DNA of 64,000 nt from Engraulis encrasicolus (GCF_034702125.1 NC_085867.1:49303898-49367897), one strand, 5' to 3'; positions 30,224-43,354 are shown, numbered from the stretch's first letter. Made by a program: numbers and translations. The notes: generated from the letters alone by a model not told the origin.

Positions 30224-32306
30224 ATGTCTAAGAAATTCCAACTTGTGAATTTTGATGGTCAAGGACCACCAATTTCTTGCCCAGCCAAGACTGACTGGAA
30301 GCTCTGCATTATATGCCAAGAAAACACAGCAGAGGCATTGAGATGTCCTTTGCAGTCCAAGCGAGCAGACAAAGGGAGTGCTACACTTCACTTGCAGAGC
30401 ATGTAATCCAGTTTAATGAACTTGGCCTGCTCCCTTCAACATTTCAGATTGGACGACTGGATGAGGGTCATGGTAAAGAAGCAGCCATGGTTGAAAACAA
30501 AGCTATGTTGAAGAGAGCAAAAAAGCGAGCATGCAGTGAAAGTCCTGAGGAAGAATCAGAATGCAAACTCCGAAGGTCCCAGCCAAGTCGGGCTCCTGAA
30601 ATGAGACAAGACATCTGTTTCTTCTACAGACAGCCTGCTGGCAATGAAGGCCTTCGTGAGGCTGCAACTTTTCAATTGGACCAAAGGGTGCGTGCTGCTG
30701 CATCCCTACTTCAAGACACAGAGTTACTTGGACGACTTAGTGCTGGGGACATGGTGGCTATTGAAGCTAAATATCACTCCAAATGTCTAGTAGCTCTCTA
30801 TAATCGTGCCAGAAAAGCTAATTTAGAAGGTCTTGAAGATAATGGCCAGGGACATGCAGCATCAACCTCTGGTGTTATGTTTGCCGAGTTGGTGCTTTAC
30901 ATAGAAGACGCCAGACAACATGAGCACCTGTATTTAAACTAGCAGAACTTTCCCGGCTTTAAAAGGCACGAATGGAACAGCTAGGAGTAGAGGTTGATAA
31001 CGACTTAACTCTACAAGGCTAAAAGAAAAACTTCTTGCTGAGTTCCCTGATATGCAAGCTTACGCCAAGGGAAGAGATGTCCTGATGGCCTTTCAGGAAG
31101 ACATCGGCACTGCTCTTGCCAAAGCCTGTGAGCAGGATGACGACCAAGATGCTTTGCACATTGCACGTGCTGCACAGATTGTCAGCCGTCACATGTTTGG
31201 GGAGGCCAAACCATTTAATGGTTTTTCCGAACAATGCCAGAAGGACTCTGTGCCAAAGCTGTTGTTTACCCTTGTGAACATGGTCCTAGAAGGACCCAGC
31301 ATCAAAGACCAGATGGAAGAAGCAACCTCTCCTGCAGCAAATACCATTGCTCAGTTGCTCAAATTCAACAGTGTTAAGCACAAGCGAGCACCAGATACAG
31401 CAGCTTTTGTCAGACACAATACTGCACAGGAGACACCAGTTCCATTATACGTAGGACTGATGCTGCATGCCCACACACGTAAAAGGGAACTTGTAGATAA
31501 AATGGCACATCTGGGTTTGAGCATATCCTATGATCGGGTTCTTCATCTCTCAACTAAGATGGGGAACCATGTCTGTCAGCAGTTTCATAGAGAAAAAGTG
31601 GTATGCCCTCCACAGTTACGTGGCCATGTGTTTACCACGGCTGCTGTTGACAATATTGACCATAATCCCAGTTCAACAACAGCAAGGGATTCTTTCCATG
31701 GTACGTCAATGTCTTTCATCCAACATCCATCCTTCATTGGTGAAGGGACTGACCGCAGGCTTGATATACTTAGTGGGCCTGAGGGAGGATATTCAAAGAC
31801 CATTGCCCGTTTGCCAGCATACTACACTGAGGTCCCCCCTGTTGCTAGCAAAATCAAAGTCTCACATGTTCCAGAAAGCAGGCTACAATCACTCAATAGA
31901 GATGGCATTAGGAAACATACCAAGGAAGAGTACCAGTGGTTGGACAATGCAAGCGAGGTCATTGAAAATGAGAGCACTGCAAATTATTCATTGGATACAT
32001 CTTGGGCTGCCTTCCATGCTAGCCAGCAAACACAAGGAATTCGTGCCACATGTTCCACTGTTCTCCTTCCACTGTTTCATGAAAGTGCTCACACGGTGGC
32101 CATGATCAAGCATTCACTTGATGTCATAAGTAAAGCTGTGGAACACCTGAATCCTGGCCAGAGTCCAGTGGTCACATTTGACCAACCATTATACGCCCTG
32201 GCAAAACAAATCCAGTTCAAGTGGCCAGAGAAATATGGTGAGAATCAGCTGGTGGTTATGTTCGGTGGACTGCATATTGAAATGGCGGCACTGAAGATGT
32301 TGGGGA
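30224..32306 (+). pseudogene. Academ-like transposase, N-terminal block
   Basis: Starts at MSKKFQLVNFDGQGPPISC. A Cys-rich start (DWKLCIICQENT) and a later KYHSKCLVALYNRAR suggest a zinc-binding module of about 200 residues, split by a frameshift near 30373. Two further disruptions follow at 30925-31027 (frameshift and stop codons). From 31028 one frame runs to the insertion at 32310 and carries what I take as the first catalytic Asp (VDNIDHNP, 31646-31669, followed by RDSFHGT) and the second (VVTFDQPLYALAKQIQF), then GGLHIEMAALKMLGN. The same landmarks occur in the relatives at 33.6 and 54.9 kb. Confidence 0.65.
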
Positions 32307-32309
32307 ACT

Positions 32310-35300
32310 TAGTGTGGTATGAAGTGTCATTCCGTAGGATTTTTGTGCTAAAATTGATTTTTTTGCATGATTTGCTTTGTTTGGGGTCCTACTACTGAAA
32401 AATGATGGGTGTCGAATTTTCTGACCCCGTTATACCCCTCCTCTAGGGGGCGCTTTCTCGCCCTGGCCAGTATAGCTACCGAACCCATATCTCTGCTAAT
32501 AATGATCACATTTTCACAATCTTGGTGTCAATTTCAGGGTTATTGATGATGCTGAGTCCATTTATGACATTTTCATTTTGATCAGAAGTTGCTATTAGAC
32601 ATATTTTTGAGATTTAAAGGCTATTTTGTCCACCGACAAGCCTGCTGTGGGAGATATGACTACGATGGCATCTGTCTCATTGGATCTATGCACATCATAT
32701 ACATAATAAAGATTTCAATTTTATTAGGGTCAGTACTGTGAGAAAATAATGGGTTTCAAATTGATTACGCCTCCAGGGGGGTGCCTTTTCACCTCGGCCA
32801 GGATACGTATTGCAACCATAAATGCAGCAATAAAGATCCTATTTTCACAAACATGGTGTCAATTTAGGGGTTATTGAGGATCCTGAGTCCATTTATGGCA
32901 GTTCTAGTGTGATCAGAAGTTGCTATTACACATATTTTTGACATTTAAGGCTTGTCCACCTACAGGTCTGTTGTGGGAGTTATGACTACTATGGCATCCG
33001 TCCCATTCCGTTACCCAATTTTATGAACAGTTTCAGAGTTTTCTATATTTTTATTAAAATAGATGACAATGAAACTGAGCAGCTCAGTTTCTAATTCACT
33101 TTGTATAAGGCTTGGCCGATTGGCAATATCAGGAGAAAGAAATCGTGATAGAAAAACAAAACTGTTTAACAGAAGATAAGAATTGTCTACTTTTGTGTGT
33201 AGACCAAAGGTTTCCAACGCTACCAGAGCAACTTAAGTTATTATTTCTCTATGGAGGGTCGGGGAATAAAGTAACCAAAGTGAGTAATTTGTATTGGCAG
33301 TGACTACCAAAGAATAATTGGACTCGAAAAACGAATAGGACAAGGTGTTCTGAAATGCATGAACAAGTCGGGTGGGTGTTGTTTACCTGATTTTGTTTAA
33401 AGTAAATGTAAAGTAAATGTTTGGTTTGCCATTTACTGTACAATTTTCTTCTTGGAGCAGGCATCACTCTTAATTATTTGAACCTCTGAGGGTGCTGGAA
33501 CAAATATTAAATTCAATGTTTCAAGAAGGAGGCTGCACCTTGCATAGCAGTGTTTTTTATTGCACAAACATGTTTTGGCGTGTGCCTTCTTCAGTATGCA
33601 ACCATTTACTGTACAACCTTAAACTCCTAGAAAACACCTCACGGGACAGAACACCTTCCATGGCACAGTGCTTGTAATGAATCAAAGAGATGAAGATTTA
33701 GTTGCCGTCAACCAACTCCTTGTCATCCCTGAGAAGCTCCCCACATCTCCCCACATGCACCACATTTGCAGCTACCAATCATAAGGACTAGGCCAGTTCA
33801 ATGTACAACTTTCAAACAAAGAAATGTAGACAACACTGTTTCCAACGCCTTCACTCTTACATGGGCACTTGCTAAATATTTAGCAACAGATGCAACCAAC
33901 AGTATAGCAGCAGAATGTACAGAATAGGAAACTGACCGTGATTATCTCATTCTGTCCATAGATGAACAAACACCCAAACATGCCAAGAAGTTGGTAAAAC
34001 ATGAAGTTATCCATAGTTGGACAGCCACTAAATCTCTACTGATATCCCTGCAATCTGAGACTTATCGCCTGACAAACTCAGAGATCATCGCTCCACTTTC
34101 AAGACCTACCTTAAATTATGCAACCCATTTTCTGTTCTGATGTTGACACAGGGAATCACTGCTGTTTTAGTAGGTCCTGAGAGGAGAACTCTCATCATCT
34201 CTGATCTTGACCTTTTCCAAAACACCTACGAGCAGGTGTTATGCACATAGGTACAGTATGTAGTGCTTGCTGCAATGCATGCTCTTGGCAAAACAACTGA
34301 TGCAAGTGGCATTGACACATGCTCAATTGAAAGAGATTCATACTCTTCAGCAGATCTCCATGGAGTCTTTGGTGGGAAGCATACAAGTGGGCCCTTGAAT
34401 ATCACATCACAACTAGTCTGGCTATTATGATGACAAGATTTGATGCCATTTCCTCTGCTCATCCCCTTGAATCCATTCAAGTCCAAGTGTGTGGATATCA
34501 ATGAGGCTCTGCATCTGCACAGTCCAGATGCATTGCAATTGTACAGTAACACCCAGTTCTATTTGGAAACCTCTTCAAGCAGAAGACACTTCAGAGTTTG
34601 CTCAGTTTCTTGTACAACACCTGTAAGAGCAAGTGGTTGTCGTCCAGTGGACTGGGCATGTTATCTGGCTGCCTTGATGAACCTTATCAAGTACTTCTTT
34701 GCATATGATCTCCTGAGTTATGCCCGCCTCTTGGCAGTCCATCTTGCTCAAATGAATGCTTTGGAACAAGATGATCCTATTACATGGGATGCTCTTGGGT
34801 AAGGGGATTTTGTTGCGTCAAAATCAAAGGTTCCCTTTACTCATTTGTTCACAGATCAGAACCTAGAGCATAAAGGAAAATGAAGGAACTTCATGGCGGC
34901 AAAGTAGGACTGAGTCAGGATGCCACTGCCCATGTCTTGTCACCACAACACCACATCTTGCTCATATTGTGATGCACTATTTGGACAGCTTCCCTCAACC
35001 CAGCAAGTCTGTGCTAAATGAACACTACCAGCTTACGGGAGATGTTGCCATCAAGGGCAAAAGCTGTGAAGATGCAAAATTCAATTGAGCTCTACAGGAC
35101 TGGCAATCCATAAATGTCTCCCTCCATATCATAACTGATGAAGCTAGCCTCATGCATGCTGTTGAAAGACTACAGGTGAAATGCTGGTGTCCCTTCGAAT
35201 GACTGAACCAGGAATAGTTCTAATTGTTGATGCTATGGCTGAAACTGGAGTTACATCTGATCATATCTTGAAGTGATATAGTGTATTTCCTTGAGCCTAA

Positions 35301-36355
35301 GTGCACCTGTTTAGGAGAAAAAATGAAGCAGCAATGCTTAATGACCAGCACTCCTCAGTGCGGGCTGTTTACTATTCATGTTCATGATATTTTGTATAAA
35401 TGAGTTGATATTACCATTACAGTACATGATCTTTTTTTTTACCTCAAAAAATGTTAAGGTTGGAATGTTATAAATGGTTGCTTAAAATGGTAAAAAAAAA
35501 AAAAAAAGTCACTAGGCCTATATGAAACACAGTTACTGTTGTTGTTCACACACAAATTACATAGCTGGTCAGCATCATCTTCCTGAGTGCACACAACCCC
35601 CTCTGGTTGGTTAATATTTAGTCTTTATTTGAAGAAGATCCTGGTATATTCATTTTCAATCGTGTTATTGACAAGTTTGACAACTCTTTGCCACTACCTA
35701 AAAATGAGTCATAACAACTTCTGATCACACTAGAACTGCCATAAATGGACTCAGGATCCTCAATAACCCCTAAATTGACACCATGTTTGTGAAAATAGGA
35801 TCTTTATTGCTGCATTTATGGTTGCAATACGTATCCTGGCCGAGGTGAAAAGGCGCCCCCTGGAGGGGTAATACATTTGAAACCCATCATTTTCTCACAG
35901 TACTGACCCTAATAAAATTGAAATCTTTATTATGTATATGATGTGCATAGATCCAATGACACAGATGCCATCGTAGTCATATCTCCCACAGCAGGCTTGT
36001 CGGTGGACAAAATAGCCTTTAAATCTCAAAATAGCCTTTAAATCTCAAAAATATGTCTAATAGCAACTTCTGATCAAAATGAAACTGTCATAAATGGACT
36101 CAGCATCATCAATAACCCTGAAATTGACACCAAGATTGTGAAAATGTGATCATTATTAGTAGAGATATGGGTTCGGTAGCTATACTGGCCAGGGCGAGAA
36201 AGCGCCCCCTAGAGGAGGGGTATAACGGGGTCAGAAAATTCGACACCCATCATTTTTCAGTAGTAGGACCCCAAACAAAGCAAATTATGCAAAAAAATCA
36301 ATTTTAGCACAAAAATCCTACGGATGCTGTTTTTCAGACAATTCATATCACACTA
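32310..36355. mobile_element. nested Academ-like element, 4.0 kb, TSD ACT
   Basis: Starts TAGTGTGGTATGAA and ends in its inverted copy; ACT flanks both sides (32307-32309, 36356-36358). The inverted arms match over about 650 bases (32310-32960 against 35715-36355), with internal copies of gaaaatgtgatcattatta-like motifs. It carries its own decayed transposase, so it was an autonomous or formerly autonomous relative that jumped into the transposase gene of the outer element. Confidence 0.72.
33640..35270 (+). pseudogene. decayed transposase of the nested Academ-like element
   Basis: Short frames carry landmarks of the same family: NTFHGTVLVMNQ (compare RDSFHGTSMSF of the host element), YDLLSYARLLAVHLAQMNAL (compare DHTHYARWIPVHLRDM) and FTHLFTDQNLEHKGK. 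Many stops and frameshifts; clearly dead. Diverged from the host transposase, so a separate lineage, closer in style to the relic at 54.5 kb. Confidence 0.6.
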
Positions 36356-36358
36356 ACT

Positions 36359-37922
36359 GGTTGCATGTAAGTGGTTGGGTTGAAGCATTAGCACAAGCTG
36401 ACATCTCATCTCAAGGGAAAGCTGAGTCCTTTCTCAAAGCAGCCCATGTATCCCGCACCAGACGAGCCCATCAAATTACAGCAACATCTCTGTATATTCT
36501 GCAGCGCCGGGCTTATGACAACTATTGTCAAACACAAACAGATCAAGTTCCTCTAGCGTTTGGAGACTGGTGTAGCCAGAGAGCAGAAAACATCCCACAA
36601 TTTCAGTACTGGTTTATTGTTCTTGAGCTAGAGCTTCTTGTGCTAGTTTTTGTACGGTCATTGCGAGAGGGGTCTTTCTCCATGTATCTTGATGCATTAA
36701 CAGAACTAGCTAAATGGTTTCATGCAATGGATCATACCCATTATGCAAGATGGATTCCAGTTCACCTGAGAGATATGGCTGAACTACCAAGGACACACCC
36801 AAGCATAGCTCAAGCGTTCAGGGAAGGCCATTTCACTGTCCAGAAGATAACAAATGTGTTTTCCTCCATGGCCATTGACCAGGCCCATGAGCAGATGAAT
36901 GCTTGCATCAAAGGAGATGGTGGTGCGGTCGGGCTGACAGGCAACCCATCTGCTTTATTGCAATGGATGGTAGCAGGGCCAGAAGTTGCCCGATGCATAC
37001 AGGAGTTTGAGATTGGTTCCAAGAAATCGGATAACACACGTCACCATGACCAAACAACAAGTGTCCAGGTTGCATTCATCAAAGATGTACGCTCATTGGT
37101 CGGTGCAATGGAACATTTTGGAAATCCATTTGAAGAGGAAAGCAAGGACCTGATTGTTCTCCACTCAAAGGAACTTGCTGGACCTACAGCCGCTGAGACA
37201 GTCAGAAAGGTGAAGCAGATAGGAGAGCTCCAATTTGAAGCTTTCACTAGAGAGTGCCTTATTGATAGAACGAAGCCAGTGGATGACAGCATACCAAGAA
37301 ACAAGCTAAAGGTATTTGGTGCTTCAACTGTGCAGAGTACATCAAAACAAAAACAGAAACTGGCCTCTCTCAAACAGGACATGGTGCTCTTTTCAAGACT
37401 ATACATTGCTTTTCAGACCAGAGATGGAAACTTACATGAGTTCTTTCGACACGAGAACCAGTCATATCCACCAGCACTGTCTGATGGGGGAGATCTCCGA
37501 CTGGGACAGAAGAGCGATCTGCTTCCATGCCTGGAGCAAGTTCACAGTGCATACTCTGACAGTCCAAACGTTACCTGTACCATTGTAGATGGGGCAGCCA
37601 TCATCCAGATGCTGAAACCAAGCGCAGTAAAAACCTTTGATGACTATGCCCATGTGATCTTCATTCCATATCTGACCAGAAAACTTGAATGTGTGTCGAG
37701 ACTTGATCTGGTGTGGGACCGCTACCTGAATGAGTCTCTGAAAGCTGCAACAAGAGCCAAGCATGGGAGCGGGATTCAGAGACGTGTGGTGGGTGATGCA
37801 ACCATCCCCAGCAACTGGCAAAACTTCCTTAGAGTTGACGGCAATAAGACTGAGTTGTTTGCCTTTCTCTCAAATGCTCTGCTCGGATCACTGGTGCAGG
37901 AAGATAACAACCGTATCACGCG
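36359..37922 (+). pseudogene. Academ-like transposase, middle block
   Basis: Open for about 520 codons. Continues the N-terminal block: after removal of the 32310-36355 insertion and one copy of its ACT duplication, codons join in frame (GN-W-LHVSGWVEALAQAD). FSSMAIDQAHEQMN carries the probable catalytic Glu. Further conserved text: HVSRTRRAHQITATSLYILQ and HYARWIPVHLRDM. The block ends at the second insertion. Confidence 0.65.
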
Positions 37923-40646
37923 CCAGTCGTAAAGTCTTCACGAAAAAAATGTGGGAAATTCTGAGGGAAATTCTGGGGGAAATTCTAGGCAGAATGTACA
38001 AGGACGTGGTGAATTCACGATATTGCCCGTGTTTCGTGGTTGATTTACGGTTTCAGTCTCGTGGTTGATTTACGATATGCATTGAAAACTACGTGGTTGA
38101 TTTACGATATGCATGCGTTGGCATTTTTGCACAGGGGCGGGGACCGGGACCGGCCGCGACAGAAAAGAACCAGGGAACGGTGTGGCAGCTTTTGTGATAT
38201 GCACCGGAATTCTCATCCGCCCTGTATCTGCTTGTAGACGATATGCACTGGAATTCTCATCCGCCCTGTATCTGCTTGTAGACCGAGTAAAGTTAAGTAC
38301 AGGGTACAGTGATGTATCTGCTTGTAGACGATATGCACTGGAATTCTCATCCGCCCTGTATCTGCTTGTAGACCGAGTAAAGTTAAGTACAGGGTACAGT
38401 GGGGTAAATCAGTTAAGTACAGGGTACAGTGGGGTAAATCAAATATACCTGTGTAACAATTCGGTTCCTGCCATTGTCCCACATCGCTTGATTAGAATTC
38501 CGGTGCATATCGGTTCCTGCCATAGCCTACATTTGTCCCACATCGCTTGATGAGAATTCCGGTGCATATCACAAAAGCTGCCACACCGGCCGCGACAGAA
38601 CACTGCAGATACATTCCTTTGATCAAAGTAGCCTACATCAAATGCACTGTAGCCATGACAGAACCGGCCGCCTCCCGATTTAAAACACCGCTGATAGCCT
38701 GATTACACTCATGCCCGTAGCCCTACTCCACACCGCTGATAGCCTGATTACACTTCATTTTATTATTGCCCGTGTTTCGTGGTTGATTTAAGATTTGAGT
38801 CTCGTGGTTGATTTACGATAGGCCTATGCATGCGTTGGCATTTGAAAACTACGTGGTTGATTTACGATATGCATGCATGTAGTCTACATCTTCTGTTTAA
38901 AATGACACGGGGAGGGAGTGACATAAGCCGCCTCCGGATTTAAAACACCGCTGGTAATTACACTCCTGCCCGTAGGCTATCTTTGAATTTACATGAAGCC
39001 GCCCACCGGCGATTTGAAGCCACGGGTAGGACTACTGCGACAGGGCGGTGGGTTAGCGAAAATCCTTCCCAAAACATTTTATTATTGCCCGTGTTTCGTG
39101 GTTGATTTAAGATTTGAGTCTCGTGGTTGATCTACGATATGCATGCGTTGGCATTTGAAAACTACGTGGTTGATTTACGATATGCATGCATGTAGTCTAC
39201 AACTTCTGTTTAAAATGACACGGGGAGGGAGTGACATTTGTGACACACACACTTTGAAAACCACTGGGCAAGGTGGTGACTAGGCCTACATCAGCATCTT
39301 TCAGAGAAAAGGTGAGTAGGAGTGGTGCATCAGCATCAGTAGCATCAGCGTCTGGGACCCACCGCCCTGACGCAGTAGGCTACATATGCATGTGGATACG
39401 GGCAGGAGTGTAAATTCAAAGATAGCCTACGGGCAGGAGTGTAGCCTAATCACCAGCGGTGTTTTAAATCGGTGGGCGGCTTCATGTCACTCCCCGTGTC
39501 ATTTTAAACAGAAGGTGGAAATCAGGAAGATGCGCTGCCATTCATCAGCTGCCAAAACACGTTTTAGTTGTAGACTAGCCTACATGCATGCATATCGTAA
39601 ATCAACCACGTAGTTTTCAAATGCCAACGCATTCATATCGTAAATCCACCACGAGACTCAAATCTTAAATCAACCACGAAACACGGGCAATAATAAAATG
39701 TTTTCGCTTTTCATTGCACCTAACTCCTCACTCCGATATTTTCATTGCACCTACCTCCTCATTCCGATAAAGGAGGCACGAGGGGCTACTTATTTATTCA
39801 ATCGTTATTTTATTTTTTTTTACTGGGAAGGAGTAGGCCTACGGGCATGAGTGTAATCAGGCTATCAGCGGTGTTTTAAATCGGGAGGCGGCCGGTTCTG
39901 TCATGGCTACAGTGCATTTGATGTAGGCTACTTTGATCAAAGGAATGTATCTGCAGTGTTCTGTCGCGGCCGGTGTGGCAGCTTTTGTGATATGCACCGG
40001 AATTCTCATCAAGCGATGTGGGACAAATGTATGGCAGGAACCGATATCGATATGCACCGGAATTCGGCTATATTTGATTTACCCCACTGTACGGCAGGAA
40101 CCGAATTGTTACACAGGTAGGCTATATTTGATTTACCCCACTGTACGGCAGGAACCGAATTGTTACACAGGTAGGCTATATTTGATTTACCCCACTGTAC
40201 CCTGTACAAGGCGGATGAGAATTCCGGTGCATATCACAAAATTGTTACACAGGTAGGCCATATTTGATTTACCCCACTGTACGGCAGGAACCGAATTGTT
40301 ACACAGGTAGGCTATATTTGATTTACCCCACTGTACCCTGTACAAGGCGGATGAGAATTCCGGTGCATATCACAAAAGCTGCCGTTCCCTGGTTCTGGTT
40401 CTGTCGCGGCCGGTCCCCGCCCCTGTGCAAAAATGCCAACGCAAATGCCAACGCATGCATATCGTAAATCAACCACGTAGTTTTCAATGCATATCGTAAA
40501 TCAACCACGAGAATGAAACCGTAAATCAACCACGAAACACGGGCAATATCGTGAATTCACCACGTCCTTGTACATTCTGCCTAGAATTTCCCCCAGAATT
40601 TCCCTCAGAATTTCCCACATTTTTTTCGTGAAGACTTTACGACTGG
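37923..40646. mobile_element. 2.7-kb near-complete palindromic element, TSD CGCG
   Basis: Starts CCAGTCGTAAAGTCTTCACG and ends in its inverted copy. CGCG stands at both edges (37919-37922, 40647-40650) and, kept once, restores the host reading frame. The outer arms match over about 300 bases; inner sequence is again inverted around a centre near 39.28 kb, with many shared units (cgtggttgatttacgatatg, gatatgcaccggaattctca, acaccgctgatagcctgatt). No coding capacity. Superfamily unclear; the 4-bp duplication differs from the 3 bp of its Academ-like neighbours. Confidence 0.75.
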
Positions 40647-41580
40647 CGCGAGATAGGGCTCAAGATAAACAGCTTGTTATCACTAGTGACATGGAAGTAC
40701 TTAGCAAGCCACCACTCTCAGATAGGTCTTCGATTGCTCCTTGTACACATGAGGAAGCTGATAGTCGCATGCTACTACACGTAGCCCATGCAGCAAGAAA
40801 TGGCCATCATAAAATTATGATTCACACGGTTGATACTGATGTTGTGGTGCTAGCTGTGGCAGTGGCTCAGAAGCTACAGGCAGAAGATGAGCTTTGGTTG
40901 GCTTTCAGAACAGGAAAGAATTTCCGCTACTTAGCAGCCCATGAAATTGTAGCAGGGCTAGGGCCTGAAAAGGCACGCGCACTACCAGTGTTCCATGCAT
41001 TGACGGGTTGTGACACTGTGTCAAGCTTTGCTGGCCATGGGAAAAAGACTGCGTGGGCTGTATGGGCTGTGTTTCCTGAGCTTACACATGCCCTGTTGAA
41101 ACTGTCTTCAGCCCCAAATGACATACCACAGGAGATAATGACTACAATTGAGAGGTTTATTATTTTACTCTATGACCGAACCAGCACATGCACAGAAATA
41201 AATACGACAAGGAGGAAGTTATTTGCAAAGAGGCCCAATTCAGAATCAATTCCTCTTACCAAGGCTGCCCTGGAAGAGCATGTGAAGAGAGCTCTATATC
41301 AAGGAGGCCACGTGTAGGGTCAAGTGCTGGTATCAACACCAGAACTACCTTCACCATGCAAATGGGGCTGGTCAAAGACATCAGAAGGGGACTATGAACC
41401 CTTCTGGACCTGCCTACCAGATGCAGGTCAGTCCAGTTATGAACTCATCACCTGCAAATGTAAGAAGGGCTGCGTTGGGTAGTGCAGGTGCAAAAAATCT
41501 CAGTTACAGTGCACTGCTCTCTGTTTATGTGAAGGCGAGTGTGAAGAGTCGTCCTTGTGATAGACCTAAAGCTGGGTTCA
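40647..41580 (+). pseudogene. Academ-like transposase, C-terminal XPG-like nuclease and Cys-rich tail
   Basis: The frame resumes exactly at the CGCG target duplication (R-DRAQDKQLVITSD). Then CTHEEADSRMLLHVAHAA, IHTVDTDVVVLAVAVA and FHALTGCDTVSSFAGHGKKT appear in the order and spacing of the acidic motifs of XPG/FEN nucleases (E-EA, DxD, GxD followed by a helix-hairpin-helix-like stretch). The frame stops at 41315-41317, and a Cys-rich tail follows in another frame (CKCKKGC, CRCKKSQLQCTALCLCEGEC) with one stop inside. Function is lost. Confidence 0.65.
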
Positions 41581-42099
41581 AACCTCTATTCTCTTCTATT
41601 CTAGTGTGATCTATTGCTTCACTTTGGTTGCACCGGTCAGCATTGGTAAAAGAATCATGCCCAGTTTGAATCAAGGCAAAACACCCAGGCAGTCCCAACT
41701 CCAAACACCAAAATTCTGTCTGTCTCCAGACAACATCAATGTTGATTGGCTGTCAGGACACCACGAGTGGAGTTCACGTCATTTGGCCACCCCGGACCCC
41801 TTTTGGATCATTTGTGCTGCCCCCGTTCTCGCTTTGCTCATTTGTGTGTCGTCTTGTAAATTGAATTCACTTTGAATGTAATGATGTCGCTTGAACCATC
41901 CAGGTTTGGACACAGCTTTAGGTCCGGCTTCACTTACAACTTGAGAGCTAAAACGTTTGTAAATATATAAATAAAAATAAAAATAAATAAAAACAAAAAA
42001 CAAAAAAGTTTTAAAAAATAATTAAAAAAAAAAAAACAATGAAAAGAAATTGCATGAAGAAAAATTTATATTTTGACACAGAGGTCATCCGTATGTAAC

Positions 42100-42401
42100 C
42101 AGACTGAGGAAATGGCGGCCATTTTGAATTTTTAATGAAATGTTCAATTATCAAAAAACACATTACCAAGTAAATATGGATAATAAATTCAACAAATCTT
42201 GTCTGCAAAAACATTTTATACCCATCACTCTAGAAAACTGATGTTACTGGCGGCCATTTTGAAAAACAGCTGCCATGGGCGCCATGTTGAAAATTCATGA
42301 TGCCTCCATATCTAAATCTTTTTGGAATGACCTTGGCTACACGTGTACCAAATTTCATGCTTGTATCACAAACTGAACGATTCTTTTACATCCCGGAGCT
42401 A
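42100..42401. repeat. right terminal inverted repeat of the 14-kb element
   Basis: Inverted counterpart of 28338-28690; about 20 bases shorter near its tip. Confidence 0.75.
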
Positions 42402-42965
42402 AGCTATTGCACTAATAGGTCAGTGTTTCTTAACCTTTTTTTCTTAAAGCGCCACTTATAGCTAGGAGGCTTAGACCCTTTTTAAGGCCCGATACTTCAG
42501 TTTGTGATACAAGCGCCAAAATCGGTACAGATACTCCTTAGACATTAGTATTTTCAAAAAGTATGCGGGCCACTTCAAATTCAAGATGGCTGCCTATTTT
42601 CCAAGATGGCTGCCATACAGATATGAATTAGCAACTGAAACAACTGTTCAAATGGTCATACAAGCACCTAAATCGTCATATATGAGTGATTCTACGATTC
42701 CCCTACGTTTTTGGCAAAAGCAAAATGTCAATTATCAGTATTTTTTTTTCAACTAAATGACCTAGATGTTTACATAGTGTATATATTTAAGTTTCCAAAC
42801 AAACAAATTGCCAAGCTTAATCTTAAATCATTTGATAAATACTCTAATGAAAGCGAACATTTGCTTAATTATTTTGTCAACAGTGTTATGGACAAATACT
42901 ATGTAATTTCAAACATATATAAAAATACTAAAGAGTTGAAACAATATATGTTTGAAAGTGCTAAT

Positions 42966-43322
42966 CAGTGTTAATTTCGTCAGCTTTTTTAAATTTAGTC
43001 TTAGTCTTAGTCACAATGACGAAAATCAATTTTAGTCTTAGTCAAATTTAGTCATTGCCTTCAAAATTTAGTCGTAGTCTTCGTCTAAATGACGAAAATT
43101 AATTTTAGTCTTAGTCAAATTTTCGTCATTTTAGTCAACATTTCACATTTTCGTCATTTTAGTCAAATTATTACACAAATTATTACTAGATAGCCTAGTG
43201 CAGCAAATATTCACATTGTTACTAGCTTATTTTCCAGCAAAACCCAAATCAGTCCTGTAAAAGTAATTTCAACAGCATAGAGCAAAGGAGCATTAGACAC
43301 ACACACTTCCAGGTGCAGGTTG

Positions 43323-43354
<32 letters not shown>

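Larger units (their letters stand above)
28338..42401 (+). mobile_element. large Academ-like DNA transposon (about 14 kb with nested insertions)
   Basis: Inverted ends: left from TAGCTTGG (28338), with the well-matched part beginning AATCGTTCAGTTTGTGATAC at 28378; right the inverted copy ending at 42382, then GGAGCTA at 42401. The trinucleotide AGC flanks both outer ends. Arms match over about 300 bases, each holding aagatggccgcc-type motifs. Inside is a decayed transposase gene in three blocks separated by a 4.0-kb and a 2.7-kb insertion; without these the element would be about 7.3 kb. Assignment to Academ rests on the domain content (DDE-like core plus XPG-like nuclease plus Cys-rich finger) and the 3-bp duplication; it is an inference from recall. 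Confidence 0.65.

Noticed and set aside
38113..40467. Several 65-145-codon frames in the palindrome
   Set aside because: They occur symmetrically on both strands and repeat the same short units, so they are by-products of the inverted structure.
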